Assembly: GCF_026898115.1 (NCBI RefSeq)
Contig: NZ_CP114036.1
Coordinates: 1,860,001-1,924,000, forward strand
Reading direction: 5' to 3'
DNA from: Streptomyces sp. S465
Lineage (GTDB): Bacteria; Actinomycetota; Actinomycetes; Streptomycetales; Streptomycetaceae
DNA length: 64,000 bases
A model generated the notes under the pieces. That model made no database searches and was not told the DNA's origin. It saw only the letters and a program-made list of their open reading frames with translations. The translations under genes were made by a program, and so were the position numbers. Below, one piece after another: positions 43,502 through 52,146 of this stretch. Every line of letters begins with the position of its first letter. The stretch's first letter is position 1.

Positions 43502-45052
43502 CTACACCAGCGACAGGCTCGCGCGAAGTGAGGCGAGCAGATCCACCACCTCGGAGAGCTCGGTAGCGGTGCCGAAGACGTAGAAGTCCGGGCGAACCAG
43601 CACGGCCACGACACCGGACTCCTTGAGCCAGTCACTCAGCGCCTCGCCCTCTTCCTGGACCCCCTCGGCGCCGATCACCACGGACCGCAGCCCGATGGCG
43701 CGCTCGAGTTCCGCGACGGCCGCGGTCGTCGCCGCGTCCGGTTCGACCAGGCTGAACAGGGTGAACCCGTGGCCGAGCACGTCGTCGGACCGCTCGGTCC
43801 TTCCGCCGTTCGTACGCAGAAAGGGCTGTACGGCCAAGTGGCCGGCCAGCGGTTGTCCGTCTCGGAAGCCTGCGCCGACAGGCGGCTCAAACGGTGGCGG
43901 AAGCTCGGTCGCCGACCGCATCTGGGCACGACGTTGCGCCGCACGAACGGGGTCGGTCTCGCAGACGACGGTCCCTACCCGCACCGACTCCTCGATGTAG
44001 TCGATGACCTGTGGCCTTCTCGAGAGCGTGTACAGGTCCAGCAGCTTCGGGTCCGCGGCGCCGGTCAGCACGAGGTCGAGCATCCAGCCGAGGGTCGCGG
44101 CGTCCCGGATGCCAGAGCTCATGCCCTGTCCGAGGAATGGCGGCATGACGTGAGCGGCGTCACCGGCAAGCAGAACCGACCGGTGGCGGAACGTATCGGC
44201 CACGATGGACCGGAACTGGTAGACGGTCTGCCGGATCACCTCCCCCTCCTGTGGGCCGATCCAGGGCCTGAGCAGCTCCCAGACGCGTTCCGGCTGCACC
44301 ATCTCGGTGGGATCGTCGCCCTCGACGAGCATGAACTCCCAGCGGAAGTACCGGTGAGCCACCCGGCCCATGTGGTTCGGCCTCGCGGGGTCGAGTACCT
44401 GGCCGGTGTCCGGGATGTCCAGGGCCGGGGCGCCAGGCCGAGGCCGGACGTCAACGACCAGCCAGTCGCCCCGGAAACCGAGATCTTTCGTCGGAATGCC
44501 GCAGAGCGTGCGTACCGCGCTGTTGGCGCCGTCTGCCCCGACCGCATAGCGAGCGGTGACGACGCTGCCGTCCGCCAACGCCACCACCACGTGGTCCGCC
44601 CCCTGGCGCAGATCGACCAGCTCCGCACCGAAACGAACGTCCACCGTGGACGCTCCGCGGACTGCCGCGTCCAGGACATCCTCGAGTTCCGGCTGGTAGA
44701 AGTGGTACGACGCATCCCAGCCGGAGGGAGCGTTCCATTCCCTTGGCAGACGAGAAATCACGCCTCCGTCGGGGTCGAGGAATTCATACACACGCGCTGG
44801 TTCGGCGATGCGCCTTACCTCGTCGGCAAGGCCCAAAGACTGGAAGACGCGCATGATTTCGTGATCGAAGTGTCCGGCTCGTGGCGTCTCGTAGCGCCCG
44901 ACCCGCCGTTCGCACACCAGCACGCGGTGTCCCGCCGCCCCCAGGAGAGCAGCCAGGGTCTGACCGACCGGGCCGTACCCGATGATGACGACATCCGCGT
45001 CCACGACATCCGGGGTGGTCGTGGATGTGCGGGCTTCATCGGCAAGCTTCAT
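43502..45052 (-). CDS. FAD-dependent aromatic hydroxylase (MhpA/PheA type)
   Basis: A 516-residue class A flavoprotein monooxygenase. Motifs are the Rossmann VVIIGYGPVGQTLAALLGAAG, the central DG motif region (VGADGANSAVRTLCG) and the ribityl-binding GDAAHVMPPFLGQGM. It resembles 3-(3-hydroxyphenyl)propionate hydroxylase and related phenol hydroxylases, which add a hydroxyl to a phenolic ring using NAD(P)H and oxygen. ATG 45052 follows GAAGGG. Next to an extradiol-type VOC protein and an FAH protein, it probably makes the catechol-type substrate for ring cleavage. Confidence 0.88.
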   Translation of the reverse strand: MKLADEARTSTTTPDVVDADVVIIGYGPVGQTLAALLGAAGHRVLVCERRVGRYETPRAGHFDHEIMRVFQSLGLADEVRRIAEPARVYEFLDPDGGVISRLPREWNAPSGWDASYHFYQPELEDVLDAAVRGASTVDVRFGAELVDLRQGADHVVVALADGSVVTARYAVGADGANSAVRTLCGIPTKDLGFRGDWLVVDVRPRPGAPALDIPDTGQVLDPARPNHMGRVAHRYFRWEFMLVEGDDPTEMVQPERVWELLRPWIGPQEGEVIRQTVYQFRSIVADTFRHRSVLLAGDAAHVMPPFLGQGMSSGIRDAATLGWMLDLVLTGAADPKLLDLYTLSRRPQVIDYIEESVRVGTVVCETDPVRAAQRRAQMRSATELPPPFEPPVGAGFRDGQPLAGHLAVQPFLRTNGGRTERSDDVLGHGFTLFSLVEPDAATTAAVAELERAIGLRSVVIGAEGVQEEGEALSDWLKESGVVAVLVRPDFYVFGTATELSEVVDLLASLRASLSLV

Positions 45053-45104
45053 GTGTCCCAACCCTTCGCTTACACCGGTGCGTTGTACGTGCCGGAAGAC
45101 CACC

Positions 45105-46037
45105 TCAGGCGGCGTCGATGTCCAGTACGATCCGGCCACGGGCGCGGCTGTCCGCGTGGAGCATCCGCCAGGCGTCGGCGGCCTGCTCCAGCGGGAAGGA
45201 GCGATTCACCGGGACGGACAGCTTCCCTGCCTCGGCGAGCGCGGCCACCTCCGTCAGCTCGTCGGCGTTCGGGCGTGCCCACACCAATTGGCCACCCTGT
45301 TCGGGAGCGGTGATGTCGGCCACGGAGGCGACCCGCGCGGGATCCTTCAAGACCTTCCGCGAGACGGCCACCGCGTCCCCGCCGTAGAAGTCGAGTGCCG
45401 CGTCGACGCCCTCCGGCGCGAGCTCGCGCACCCGCTCGGCCAGTCCTTCTCCGTAGGTGATCGGTGTGGCGCCGAGTTCACGCAGGTAGTCGTGGTTGCG
45501 CTCGCTGGCGGTGCCGATGACGTGTGCGCCCCGAGTGGCGGCGATCTGCACGGCGAGCGTACCGACCCCACCGGCGGCCCCGTGGATCAGGACGGTGTCG
45601 CTCTCGCCGATGTTGATGCGTTTGATGGCCTGGTAAGCCGTCAGTCCGTTCAGCGGCAGACACGCCGAACGCAGCCAGTCGAGGGACGCCGGCTTGCGTG
45701 CCAGAGTGCGGGCCGGGGCTGAAACCAGTTCGGCGTAGGTACCGTTCTGCGCCCAGTCCTTGACGACAAAGCCGATCACCTCGTCGCCGATCTCGAACTC
45801 GGTGGCGCCGAAACCGCGAGCCTCGACGACGCCGGACATCTCGAAGCCCGGGATGAGGGGGAAGTGGGTCACCATGATGCCGTCGAGAGTGCCGACGGCG
45901 ATCTTTTCGTCGCCCGGGTTCACTCCGGCCGCCTTGACCCGGACCAGGAACTCCCCGGGTGCGACCGCCGGTGTCGGCTGGTCGGTGAGCTCCAGGTCGT
46001 CCGCGCCGCCGTAACGCGGGAGTGTCATTGCTTTCAC
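45105..46037 (-). CDS. zinc-independent quinone oxidoreductase / MDR family protein
   Basis: A 310-residue medium-chain dehydrogenase/reductase. GTG 46037 gives the typical start MKAMTLPRYGG, with GAGGTGA just upstream. NADP-binding is shown by LIHGAAGGVGTLAVQIAATRGAHVIGT, and no structural-zinc cysteine cluster is seen. Relatives reduce quinones or enones, or act as crotonyl-CoA-like reductases. In the aromatic operon it could reduce a quinone or unsaturated ring-cleavage intermediate, or detoxify quinones formed by autoxidation. Confidence 0.88.
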   Translation of the reverse strand: MKAMTLPRYGGADDLELTDQPTPAVAPGEFLVRVKAAGVNPGDEKIAVGTLDGIMVTHFPLIPGFEMSGVVEARGFGATEFEIGDEVIGFVVKDWAQNGTYAELVSAPARTLARKPASLDWLRSACLPLNGLTAYQAIKRINIGESDTVLIHGAAGGVGTLAVQIAATRGAHVIGTASERNHDYLRELGATPITYGEGLAERVRELAPEGVDAALDFYGGDAVAVSRKVLKDPARVASVADITAPEQGGQLVWARPNADELTEVAALAEAGKLSVPVNRSFPLEQAADAWRMLHADSRARGRIVLDIDAA

Positions 46038-46092
46038 GGTCACCTCAATGGTCTTGTCAGCTGTTGGGGGGGCGGGTGTGTGGTCGTTTGGG

Positions 46093-47175
46093 TCACGCGC
46101 GGCCGAGCTGGGCACGGAACCAGTCACAGACAAACTCCGTGCGCTCGGCCGAGTGGTTGTACACGGTGTGGTCGCCGTCGTCCCAAACCCGCAGGGTGGG
46201 ATGCGCCGACAGCTCGAGGAACACCTTCTGCTGATCGAGGCTGACCAGCGGGTCGTTGCCGCCGTGCAGTACGAGCATCGCGGCGCTCGTGCGCTCGGCC
46301 GCCGGGTCGAGCCACAGGGTGCGGAAGACGGCCGCGGCTTCGTCGTCGGTGTCGACACCCAGGAGCGCCCGCGATTGTTCGCGTGCGGTCCGGAACGGCA
46401 GTGGCTCCGGCTTCGCGTTGGCCCCGTTGACGCAGCACGCGCCGAAACGGCTGTCGTGCACCGCGGCACGGGCGGCGAGCAGTCCACCGAAGCTGTTTCC
46501 CCACACCCCGTACCGGCCGTCGTAGCCGGTACGGGCACGCACGGCGTCGAGGGCAGCGCTGAAGGCTCGGTCGACGTCCCCGTCGAGGTGGAGTCCGCCG
46601 GCCATGCGCGTATCGCCCTGACCGGGTGCCTCGAGCAGCACAGCGGACAGTCCCCGCCGGGCCAGGGCTTCGGCCTGCTGATGAAAGGCCGGGCCCCAAC
46701 CGCTCTGCCCGCCGACAATGACCACCGTGGGGCCAGGGCGATCACCGGAGCGACTGACGAACCAGGCGGTGCAGTGGCTCTGCCGGAACGGGATCGACAG
46801 CCGTTCCACGCGCAACTCGGTGTCGAGCTCGGCCGCGGCCTGGTAGGCCCGGGTGAGCCGGACGTAGAGCGCGCGTTTGGCCGGGTGGTCGGTGTTGAAG
46901 GCCATCTGCGCGAAGATCAGGGAGGCGGTTGCCCGCCGATAGCACGCGACCGCGGTCTCGACATCACCGCGGTCGGCGGCCGCCTCCGCGCGGGTCAACT
47001 GCGCCTCGGCCAGGCGCGTCGCGACCTCGTGCCACGGTTCCGAGACGGGCGCGTTGGCCAGGTGGACGGCGTCCCCGTGGTCCATGCCGTAATCGAGCAT
47101 CCGGGACATCGGCATGGCACGCAGCAACGCGGCCCGAAGCTTGGCCGGGTCCCCCGCCGGTACGGGAGCGTCCAT
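46093..47175 (-). CDS. FrsA/DHPON-hydrolase-like alpha/beta hydrolase (probable C-C hydrolase)
   Basis: A 360-residue hydrolase with a ~130-residue helical N-terminal cap (RAEAAADRGDVETAVACYRRATASL). The fold begins at TVVIVGGQSGWGPAFHQQAEALARRG, with nucleophile GVWGNSFGGLLAAR, an Asp in LHGGNDPLVS and His in DDGDHTVYNHS. This architecture matches the group of 2,6-dihydroxypseudooxynicotine hydrolase, which breaks C-C bonds of aromatic ketones, and FrsA-like esterases. Its start overlaps the FAH stop by one base (TGATG), showing tight coupling. It is a candidate C-C bond hydrolase of the pathway. Confidence 0.8.
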   Translation of the reverse strand: MDAPVPAGDPAKLRAALLRAMPMSRMLDYGMDHGDAVHLANAPVSEPWHEVATRLAEAQLTRAEAAADRGDVETAVACYRRATASLIFAQMAFNTDHPAKRALYVRLTRAYQAAAELDTELRVERLSIPFRQSHCTAWFVSRSGDRPGPTVVIVGGQSGWGPAFHQQAEALARRGLSAVLLEAPGQGDTRMAGGLHLDGDVDRAFSAALDAVRARTGYDGRYGVWGNSFGGLLAARAAVHDSRFGACCVNGANAKPEPLPFRTAREQSRALLGVDTDDEAAAVFRTLWLDPAAERTSAAMLVLHGGNDPLVSLDQQKVFLELSAHPTLRVWDDGDHTVYNHSAERTEFVCDWFRAQLGRA

Positions 47176-48158
47176 CAGCGCGCGGCTCCGTCGGTGCGTC
47201 GCGGTGGTGTTCCGTCCTCCTGCCCCGTCGCGCCCCGGGTTCGCAACGGAATGACCGGCGCCGCCTCGGTGACGGTGTTACGCAACTCGCCGAGACCTTC
47301 GATCGCCGCGACGACCTCGTCGCCCGGCCGCAACCAGGGGTAGGCCGCCGAGTCGTGAGTGCGGGAGAGCTCCAGGACGCAGCCGGTGCCGCAGGTGCCG
47401 GAGCCGATCACATCGCCCGGCCGCACTTCGGCGCCGCGGGAGGCGTAGGCGATCATCTCGCCGAACGACCAGTGGATGTCCGACCACAGGGCGCGGGAGT
47501 AGGGGGCACCGTTGACCGTGCAGGTCATTTCGAGACGGTATCCGTTGCCCTCGCGGAAGTCGGCGATCTCGTCCGGGGTCACGAAGTACGGGCCGAGGCT
47601 CGTCGCGGTGTCCTTGCCCTTCACCGGCCCCATCGACAGCTTCATCTCGCGCTGCTGCACGTCCCGGCCGCTCCAGTCGTTGAGCACACAGTAACCGGCG
47701 ATGGCGCCTTCGGCGTCCTTGGCGGTCAGGTCACGGCCGGCGCGCCCCACCACCGCGGCGACCTCCAGCTCGAAGTCGAAACGCTCCGTACCCGGCGTCA
47801 TCGGCACCGGCCCGCAGCCCATCACGGCGTAGGGGCTGGAGAAGTAGAAGACGGGCAGCTCATACCAGTCCGGTTCCATCTCCAGGCCCCGCCAGGCGCG
47901 CCCTGCCCGGACATGCTGTTCGAAGGCGTAGAAGTCGCGGACGGTCGGAGGCGTCGCGATCGGCGACAGGGGAACGATGTCCGGCAGCGGCACGGTCGCG
48001 CCGCGCCGCAGCGCGGTCCGTCCAGCCGCGAGCAACTCGTCCTCACCGGCCTCGATGAGAGGCAGCAGATCTGCCGGACCGTCGACGGCCCGGACCAGGT
48101 CGCCGTCGACCACGCCGACGCGTGAGGACGGCCCGTCCGCGTAGCGAACGAACTTCAC
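47175..48158 (-). CDS. fumarylacetoacetate hydrolase (FAH) family protein
   Basis: A 327-residue FAH protein. The metal-binding core includes FDFELEVAAVVG, VLNDWSGRDVQQREM and GPVKGKDTATSLGPYFVTPDE, then DVIGSGTCGTGC. These residues bind Mg/Ca and support hydrolysis of beta-diketone acids or hydration of 2-oxopent-4-enoates. The length and the N-terminal FYAFEQHVRAGR are close to true acylpyruvate/fumarylacetoacetate hydrolases. The GTG start overlaps the VOC gene stop (GTGA). It is expected to act downstream of ring cleavage. Confidence 0.88.
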   Translation of the reverse strand: MKFVRYADGPSSRVGVVDGDLVRAVDGPADLLPLIEAGEDELLAAGRTALRRGATVPLPDIVPLSPIATPPTVRDFYAFEQHVRAGRAWRGLEMEPDWYELPVFYFSSPYAVMGCGPVPMTPGTERFDFELEVAAVVGRAGRDLTAKDAEGAIAGYCVLNDWSGRDVQQREMKLSMGPVKGKDTATSLGPYFVTPDEIADFREGNGYRLEMTCTVNGAPYSRALWSDIHWSFGEMIAYASRGAEVRPGDVIGSGTCGTGCVLELSRTHDSAAYPWLRPGDEVVAAIEGLGELRNTVTEAAPVIPLRTRGATGQEDGTPPRRTDGAAR

Positions 48159-48733
48159 TGCCTTACCTCCTTGGCCGCGGCGCCATCGGCCGGCATCGCT
48201 TGTTCGCGCGTCCAGGCGCGATAACTCTCCTCGGTGAAACCCGTCGCGCCGTGGCGCTCGACCGAAGCCCGGATGGCGTGCAGAAGCTCCTCAGGATCGG
48301 TCTCGATGTCGATGTGCTCGACGAAGGGCTGCCGTGCCATGAACCCGGTCTGCCAGTAGACCTCACAGCGGTTGCCCTCCGGATCGTAGAAGTAGACGCC
48401 GACGGCATTGCCGTGCGAGACGATCATGTCGAGCCGGACGTCGTGCTCCCGGAAACGCCGATGGAAGCCGAGGACGTCCTCGAAGCGCGCGCACCGGAAC
48501 GACACCTGCTGGATGAGTTTGACGCCGACCGGCGCGTCCCGCCCCTCGGCCAGGAGCAGTTCGTGATGTTCGGTGTCCGGCCGGGCGGACAGGAACCAGA
48601 TGCCCAGCCGCTTGTCGTGGTCGGTGACCGTCAGGCCGAGGACGTCGGTGTAGAACGCGAGTTGCCTGCCCACGTCGTGACAGCGCAGGCCGACATGGCC
48701 GAGTTCCGCGATGGACGGCGATGGAGTCGTCAC
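48155..48733 (-). CDS. VOC-family extradiol dioxygenase-like protein
   Basis: A 192-residue single-module VOC protein, first gene of the operon. The three expected metal ligands are visible: His in LGHVGLRCHD, His in TEHHELLL and Glu in NRCEVYWQTG. These match the 2-His-1-Glu facial triad of type I extradiol dioxygenases. GTG 48733 follows GAGGAG. Small single-domain members can cleave catechols, but glyoxalase-like functions are possible. With an FAD hydroxylase and FAH protein in the operon, ring cleavage is the most economical reading. Confidence 0.82.
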   Translation of the reverse strand: MTTPSPSIAELGHVGLRCHDVGRQLAFYTDVLGLTVTDHDKRLGIWFLSARPDTEHHELLLAEGRDAPVGVKLIQQVSFRCARFEDVLGFHRRFREHDVRLDMIVSHGNAVGVYFYDPEGNRCEVYWQTGFMARQPFVEHIDIETDPEELLHAIRASVERHGATGFTEESYRAWTREQAMPADGAAAKEVRQ

Positions 48734-49063
48734 GGCGCTCCTCTGAGGCAGTGTTCTGCAAGGCAGATCATGTTCTGGAGAGTAGCTCGGCCCCAGCAAC
48801 TGGTCAACAGGGATGTTCTTCTGGGCGGCATGTGATCTGCCCAGCGGAACAAAGACAAGGCGGTACATCGGCGGGACGGCGGCCACGGCGGTGACTCCGA
48901 CCAGCGGGAAGGACCCGCTCCCACCCGCTCGCGGACGTTGCTCGAAGGCGGCTCCGGCGCCGCCGGAGGCGCCGGAGCCGTGACGCACCACCAACACGGC
49001 TGCGGAGCGATTCGCGAGATCCGCCGAGACGTCGAGGGGGGGACTGCGGTTATTCTGGCTAGC

Positions 49064-49076
49064 GAAATACAATTCC
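49064..49076. promoter_or_regulatory. candidate IclR operator
   Basis: GAAATACAATTCC (49064-49076) is an imperfect palindrome (GAAAT/ATTCC) in an AT-rich patch just upstream of the iclR-type gene, matching the general shape of IclR-family sites. Confidence 0.35.
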
Positions 49077-49125
49077 GATCACCAGAACAGCCGCGCCGCA
49101 GTGACGACGGCGAGATGGAGGGGTT

Positions 49126-49884
49126 GTGGCAGTGCCGGCCGCCTACCCGGTGGAATCGATCGACAACGCCGCGCGGATCCTGCTGATGCTGGTGGACAAC
49201 CCGTCGTTGCGAGTTGCCGACGTGTCCGCCGAGCTCGGAGTGGCCAGGTCGACCGCTCATCGGATGCTGACCACCCTGCAGGCCCGCGACCTGCTCCGCC
49301 AGGACGCCCGGACCAAGGGCTACGGACCTGGGCCCGCCCTGGCCAGGCTCGGCATCGCCGTGATGGGGGCAGTCGCCCTCCGCGACGAAGCGCGTCCCGT
49401 GCTGGAAAAGCTCGTCGAAGACACCTCCGAAACCGCGCATCTGCTCGTACTGGAAGGCACGGAGACCGTCTTCGTCGAAGGTGTGGAGAGCCAGCAGGTC
49501 ATCCGTGCCGGGATGCGTATCGGGCAGCGAGGCCCGGCGCACGCGTCGGCCGCGGGGAAGGTGCTGCTCGCCGAGCTTTCCCGGGAAGAGTTGCGGCGCC
49601 GCTATCCGGGCGCGCGGCTGCGAGGCGGAACCGAGCGCGCGGTGAGCACCCGCCGGGCGCTCGAGGCCGAGCTCGAGAAGGTAAGGGAGACCGGCTACGC
49701 CACCAACATGGAGGAAAGCGAACGGGACCTCTGCGCGGTGGCCGCCGCGGTGCGCAACCGGCAGGGCGTGGCCTGCGGTGCGCTGTCCGTATCCGGCCCG
49801 GCGAGGCGGGCCGACGCCAAACTCGCCCTCCTCAGCGGCGCTGTCGTCACCGCCGCCACCGAACTCGGCGCGCGGCTCGGTTAG
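49126..49884 (+). CDS. IclR-family transcriptional regulator
   Basis: A 252-residue regulator. The N-terminal winged HTH (LRVADVSAELGVARSTAHRMLTTL) is followed by an IclR effector domain (LLVLEGTETVFVEGVES, AHASAAGKVLLAEL, GYATNMEESERDLCAVAAAV). The domain order and length are normal. GTG 49126 is preceded by GGAGGGG. It diverges from the six-gene catabolic operon (48733-42634) and is its likely regulator, responding to an aromatic intermediate (family knowledge: PcaR, PobR, MhpR). Confidence 0.92.
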   Translation: MAVPAAYPVESIDNAARILLMLVDNPSLRVADVSAELGVARSTAHRMLTTLQARDLLRQDARTKGYGPGPALARLGIAVMGAVALRDEARPVLEKLVEDTSETAHLLVLEGTETVFVEGVESQQVIRAGMRIGQRGPAHASAAGKVLLAELSREELRRRYPGARLRGGTERAVSTRRALEAELEKVRETGYATNMEESERDLCAVAAAVRNRQGVACGALSVSGPARRADAKLALLSGAVVTAATELGARLG

Positions 49885-49965
49885 GGCGCGGACTGAGCCG
49901 TCCGTCCTGGCGGTGGCCGCCAACGCGTCGTCCACCGGCAGCGGATCGGCAACCGCCGGCGGCGC

Positions 49966-50152
49966 CTGACGCCGGGACGGCAGACCCTCCTCGCCCTCGC
50001 CCCTCTACGCTGCGGCGACGCCGACACCCGGCTCCGCCGGGTTGCGCTCGCCGAGAGCCCGCCCGCCGCGATGCGGCGGGCGAAGCGGCCGGCGTACGTG
50101 ATCCCGGACGGGACGCTGCGTCGGCACCCTGTGCCGTTCAGAAACGCGTCGC
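49966..50152 (+). pseudogene. transposase fragment (IS5-type DDE, N-terminal part, internally deleted)
   Basis: The frame reads GRQTLLALAPLRCGDADTRL, then AAMRRAKRPAYVIPDGTLRR. It recalls IS5/IS1182-type transposases (ALLxLAxLRxGDTY...AYVILDGTLLPIDR) with the middle and the catalytic part missing. There is no start codon and no terminal repeat. It is a remnant only. Confidence 0.55.
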
Positions 50153-50158
50153 TGCTGG

Positions 50159-50530
50159 TCAGGCCGCGTACCTGTACTCATTGATCAGACCGCCAAGGAC
50201 ACGGGTCTCGAGCAGCCGTTGTGGGGTGTTCAGGTCGGTCAGCGGCACCGTGTGGTGGTCGGCGAGGGGAGGTAGTAAGGACTTGGGGTATTTGCCGTCC
50301 CGGTCGCGGATCAAGAAGCGCAACGACTCGCGGCGCACGCCCGCCTCATGAGCGAGGTTTCGGGGCTGCTGGGCCGTCCACTGTGCGGTCGGATGCGCGG
50401 TTACGCCGGCCATGTGGAGGCGGCGTGTGCCGTTCTCGAGGAAGACCAGCTCGTACACCCGGCGAAGATCCCCAAGTCGATGTGCAGGAAGTCGCCGGCG
50501 ATGACGGCCTCGGCCTGGGATGTCAGGCGC
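50159..50530 (-). pseudogene. IS integrase-type (rve) transposase remnant, frameshifted and internally deleted
   Basis: On the minus strand, an upstream frame shows AVIAGDFLHIDLG. After a frame change it continues RRVYELVFLENGTRRLHMAG, then VTAHPTAQWTAQQPRNLA and RFLIRDRDGKY, the central part of an rve integrase core. The sequence then jumps to a C-terminal end RVLGGLINEYRYAA. The third catalytic region is deleted. A second copy of this C-terminal end occurs at 63498-63692, so the family was active here more than once. Confidence 0.75.
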
Positions 50531-50567
50531 CGATCCTCTGGCTCAGCCGGGCGAGCTCCCCCTTTGA

Positions 50568-50720
50568 TTCACCACCTCCGACCTGGATGCGATGCGGCAG
50601 GCGCTCGACGACATGGCCGCGGCCGGCTCGGAGGCGGACGCGATCGTCGAGGCGGACCTGGCCTTCCACCGTGCCCTGCTGGAGTCCGCGCACAACGAAC
50701 CGCTGAGCCGGATGGAGGTC
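50568..50720 (+). pseudogene. GntR-family regulator, FCD-domain fragment
   Basis: The frame after a stop at 50565 reads SDLDAMRQALDDMAAAGSEAD, then IVEADLAFHRALLESAHNEPL, the FCD ligand-domain segment of FadR-type GntR regulators. The wHTH part is gone (replaced by IS sequence) and the frame decays after about residue 50. Bases 50721-50950 have no recognisable gene. Confidence 0.6.
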
Positions 50721-50950
50721 GTGCGGCCGAGGCGCCGGCCGCCGCCGTACGGGCCGTGGAGAGCCGTGAGCGGTCGGCCGCGCCGAAGGCTCGCCGGGCC
50801 GCCACCGTCGCCGGCCGCCGCGAGTGCCCGGGGCCCGGTAACCCGGGAAGTGGCCCGCGGGCAGCAAGCCACATCCGGTCAGCGACGCAGGCCGGCCGGG
50901 CCGGCCGCGGGTGCTTCGCCAGGGTTTCGGCGCCCGCGCCACCGTGCGGG

Positions 50951-52093
50951 CTATTGGGGCGAAGTGGCGGTGAAGCGCTCGATCCTGTAGGGCTCGAGCT
51001 GCGGCAGCCGGATGTCTTCCAACAACTCGCGTGTGACGAGTTCGGCGAGCCGCGCGGCAAGGGTGACGCCGCTGTGGGTCACCACGGTGTACAGGCCGGG
51101 AACAGCCTCCACGGTTCCGACGACGGGCATCCCGTCGGCCGGCATCGGCCGCACGCACACCCGGTACTCCTGCACACGGGCCTGGCTCAGACCCGGCAGG
51201 AGCTGCCGGGCTCGGTCCAGCAGCGTGTGCGCCAGGTCCCGCAGGTGGGTTTCGGGAGTGTGCAGATCCGCTGTCATGTCGCCGGCTTCCAGGTGCACGG
51301 TGCGGGGGCCGTGGGGGCGCAGGTTCACGCCAGGGGTGTGCAGAACCCGTGTCGGCGAAGGCTCGACCGGACCGACCCGTGCCACGAATCCCGGCGCGGT
51401 CGAGCCCGGCGGCTCGGGATCGACCATCGGGACGCGGACCCCTGCCATGGCGGCGACCTCGGAGGTCCAGCGCCCGGCGCAGCAGACGACCGTGTCGGCG
51501 GGGATCCGCTCACCGTCAGCGGTGCGCACCGCGGTGACCCGGCCGGCGACGCGTTCGATCCCGGTGACCCGGCCGGCCTCGCCGGTGCGCACGCTCGCCC
51601 CGCGTTGGCGGGCCCGCGCCACCAGCTGCTCCACCAGTGGCTCGGTCAGCAGGTAGCCCTCCTGCGGGAACCAGGCAAGGCGCAGGTTCCGCGATGCGGT
51701 GTCCGGCAGGCGCACAGTGGGCTCGATCCGGGCCGCTTCTTCCCGGTCGACCAGGTGCGCCGCGTAGCCCCATGCGCGGGCCCGAGCCACGGTGGCCTCC
51801 AGTTGTTCCCGCCGTCCGGCGTCGGCGACCTGCAGGTTTCCCACCGGCCGGTACCAGGTGGCGCCGTTCAGCCCGGTGGCGAGGCGGGCCCAGGCGCGCA
51901 TGCCGTCGGCGTTGAGCCGGTGGTAGGCCTGCGGGGTCTTGGCGGCGGCGTTGAGCCAGGCGAGGCTCCATCTGCTGGTGGCCTGACCGGGTCGGCCCTG
52001 CTCCAGCAGGACCACCTCCGCTTTCTCTCCGGCCAGCCGGTCGGCCAGGGCCGCCCCTACGATCCCGCTGCCGATCACCACGCACCGCAGCAT
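50951..52093 (-). CDS. FAD-dependent amine/amino-acid oxidase (DadA/sarcosine-oxidase fold)
   Basis: A 380-residue DAO-family flavoenzyme. Dinucleotide-binding CVVIGSGIVGAALADRLAG opens the protein, and the C-terminal GMPVVGTVEAVPGLYTVVTHSGVTLA closes the FAD site. Family members oxidise C-N bonds of D-amino acids, glycine, sarcosine or fructosyl amino acids (amadoriases). ATG 52093 follows GGGAG. It lies 53 bp downstream of the lacI-type gene on the same strand. Beside FrlB- and FrlD-like genes an amadoriase-type role is reasonable, but no motif seen here proves the substrate. Confidence 0.82.
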   Translation of the reverse strand: MLRCVVIGSGIVGAALADRLAGEKAEVVLLEQGRPGQATSRWSLAWLNAAAKTPQAYHRLNADGMRAWARLATGLNGATWYRPVGNLQVADAGRREQLEATVARARAWGYAAHLVDREEAARIEPTVRLPDTASRNLRLAWFPQEGYLLTEPLVEQLVARARQRGASVRTGEAGRVTGIERVAGRVTAVRTADGERIPADTVVCCAGRWTSEVAAMAGVRVPMVDPEPPGSTAPGFVARVGPVEPSPTRVLHTPGVNLRPHGPRTVHLEAGDMTADLHTPETHLRDLAHTLLDRARQLLPGLSQARVQEYRVCVRPMPADGMPVVGTVEAVPGLYTVVTHSGVTLAARLAELVTRELLEDIRLPQLEPYRIERFTATSPQ

Positions 52094-52146
52094 GTTCCGC
52101 CCACTCCCTTCCCTGTCCGCGCCGGCTTGGGTCCTGTCCGCGGCTG

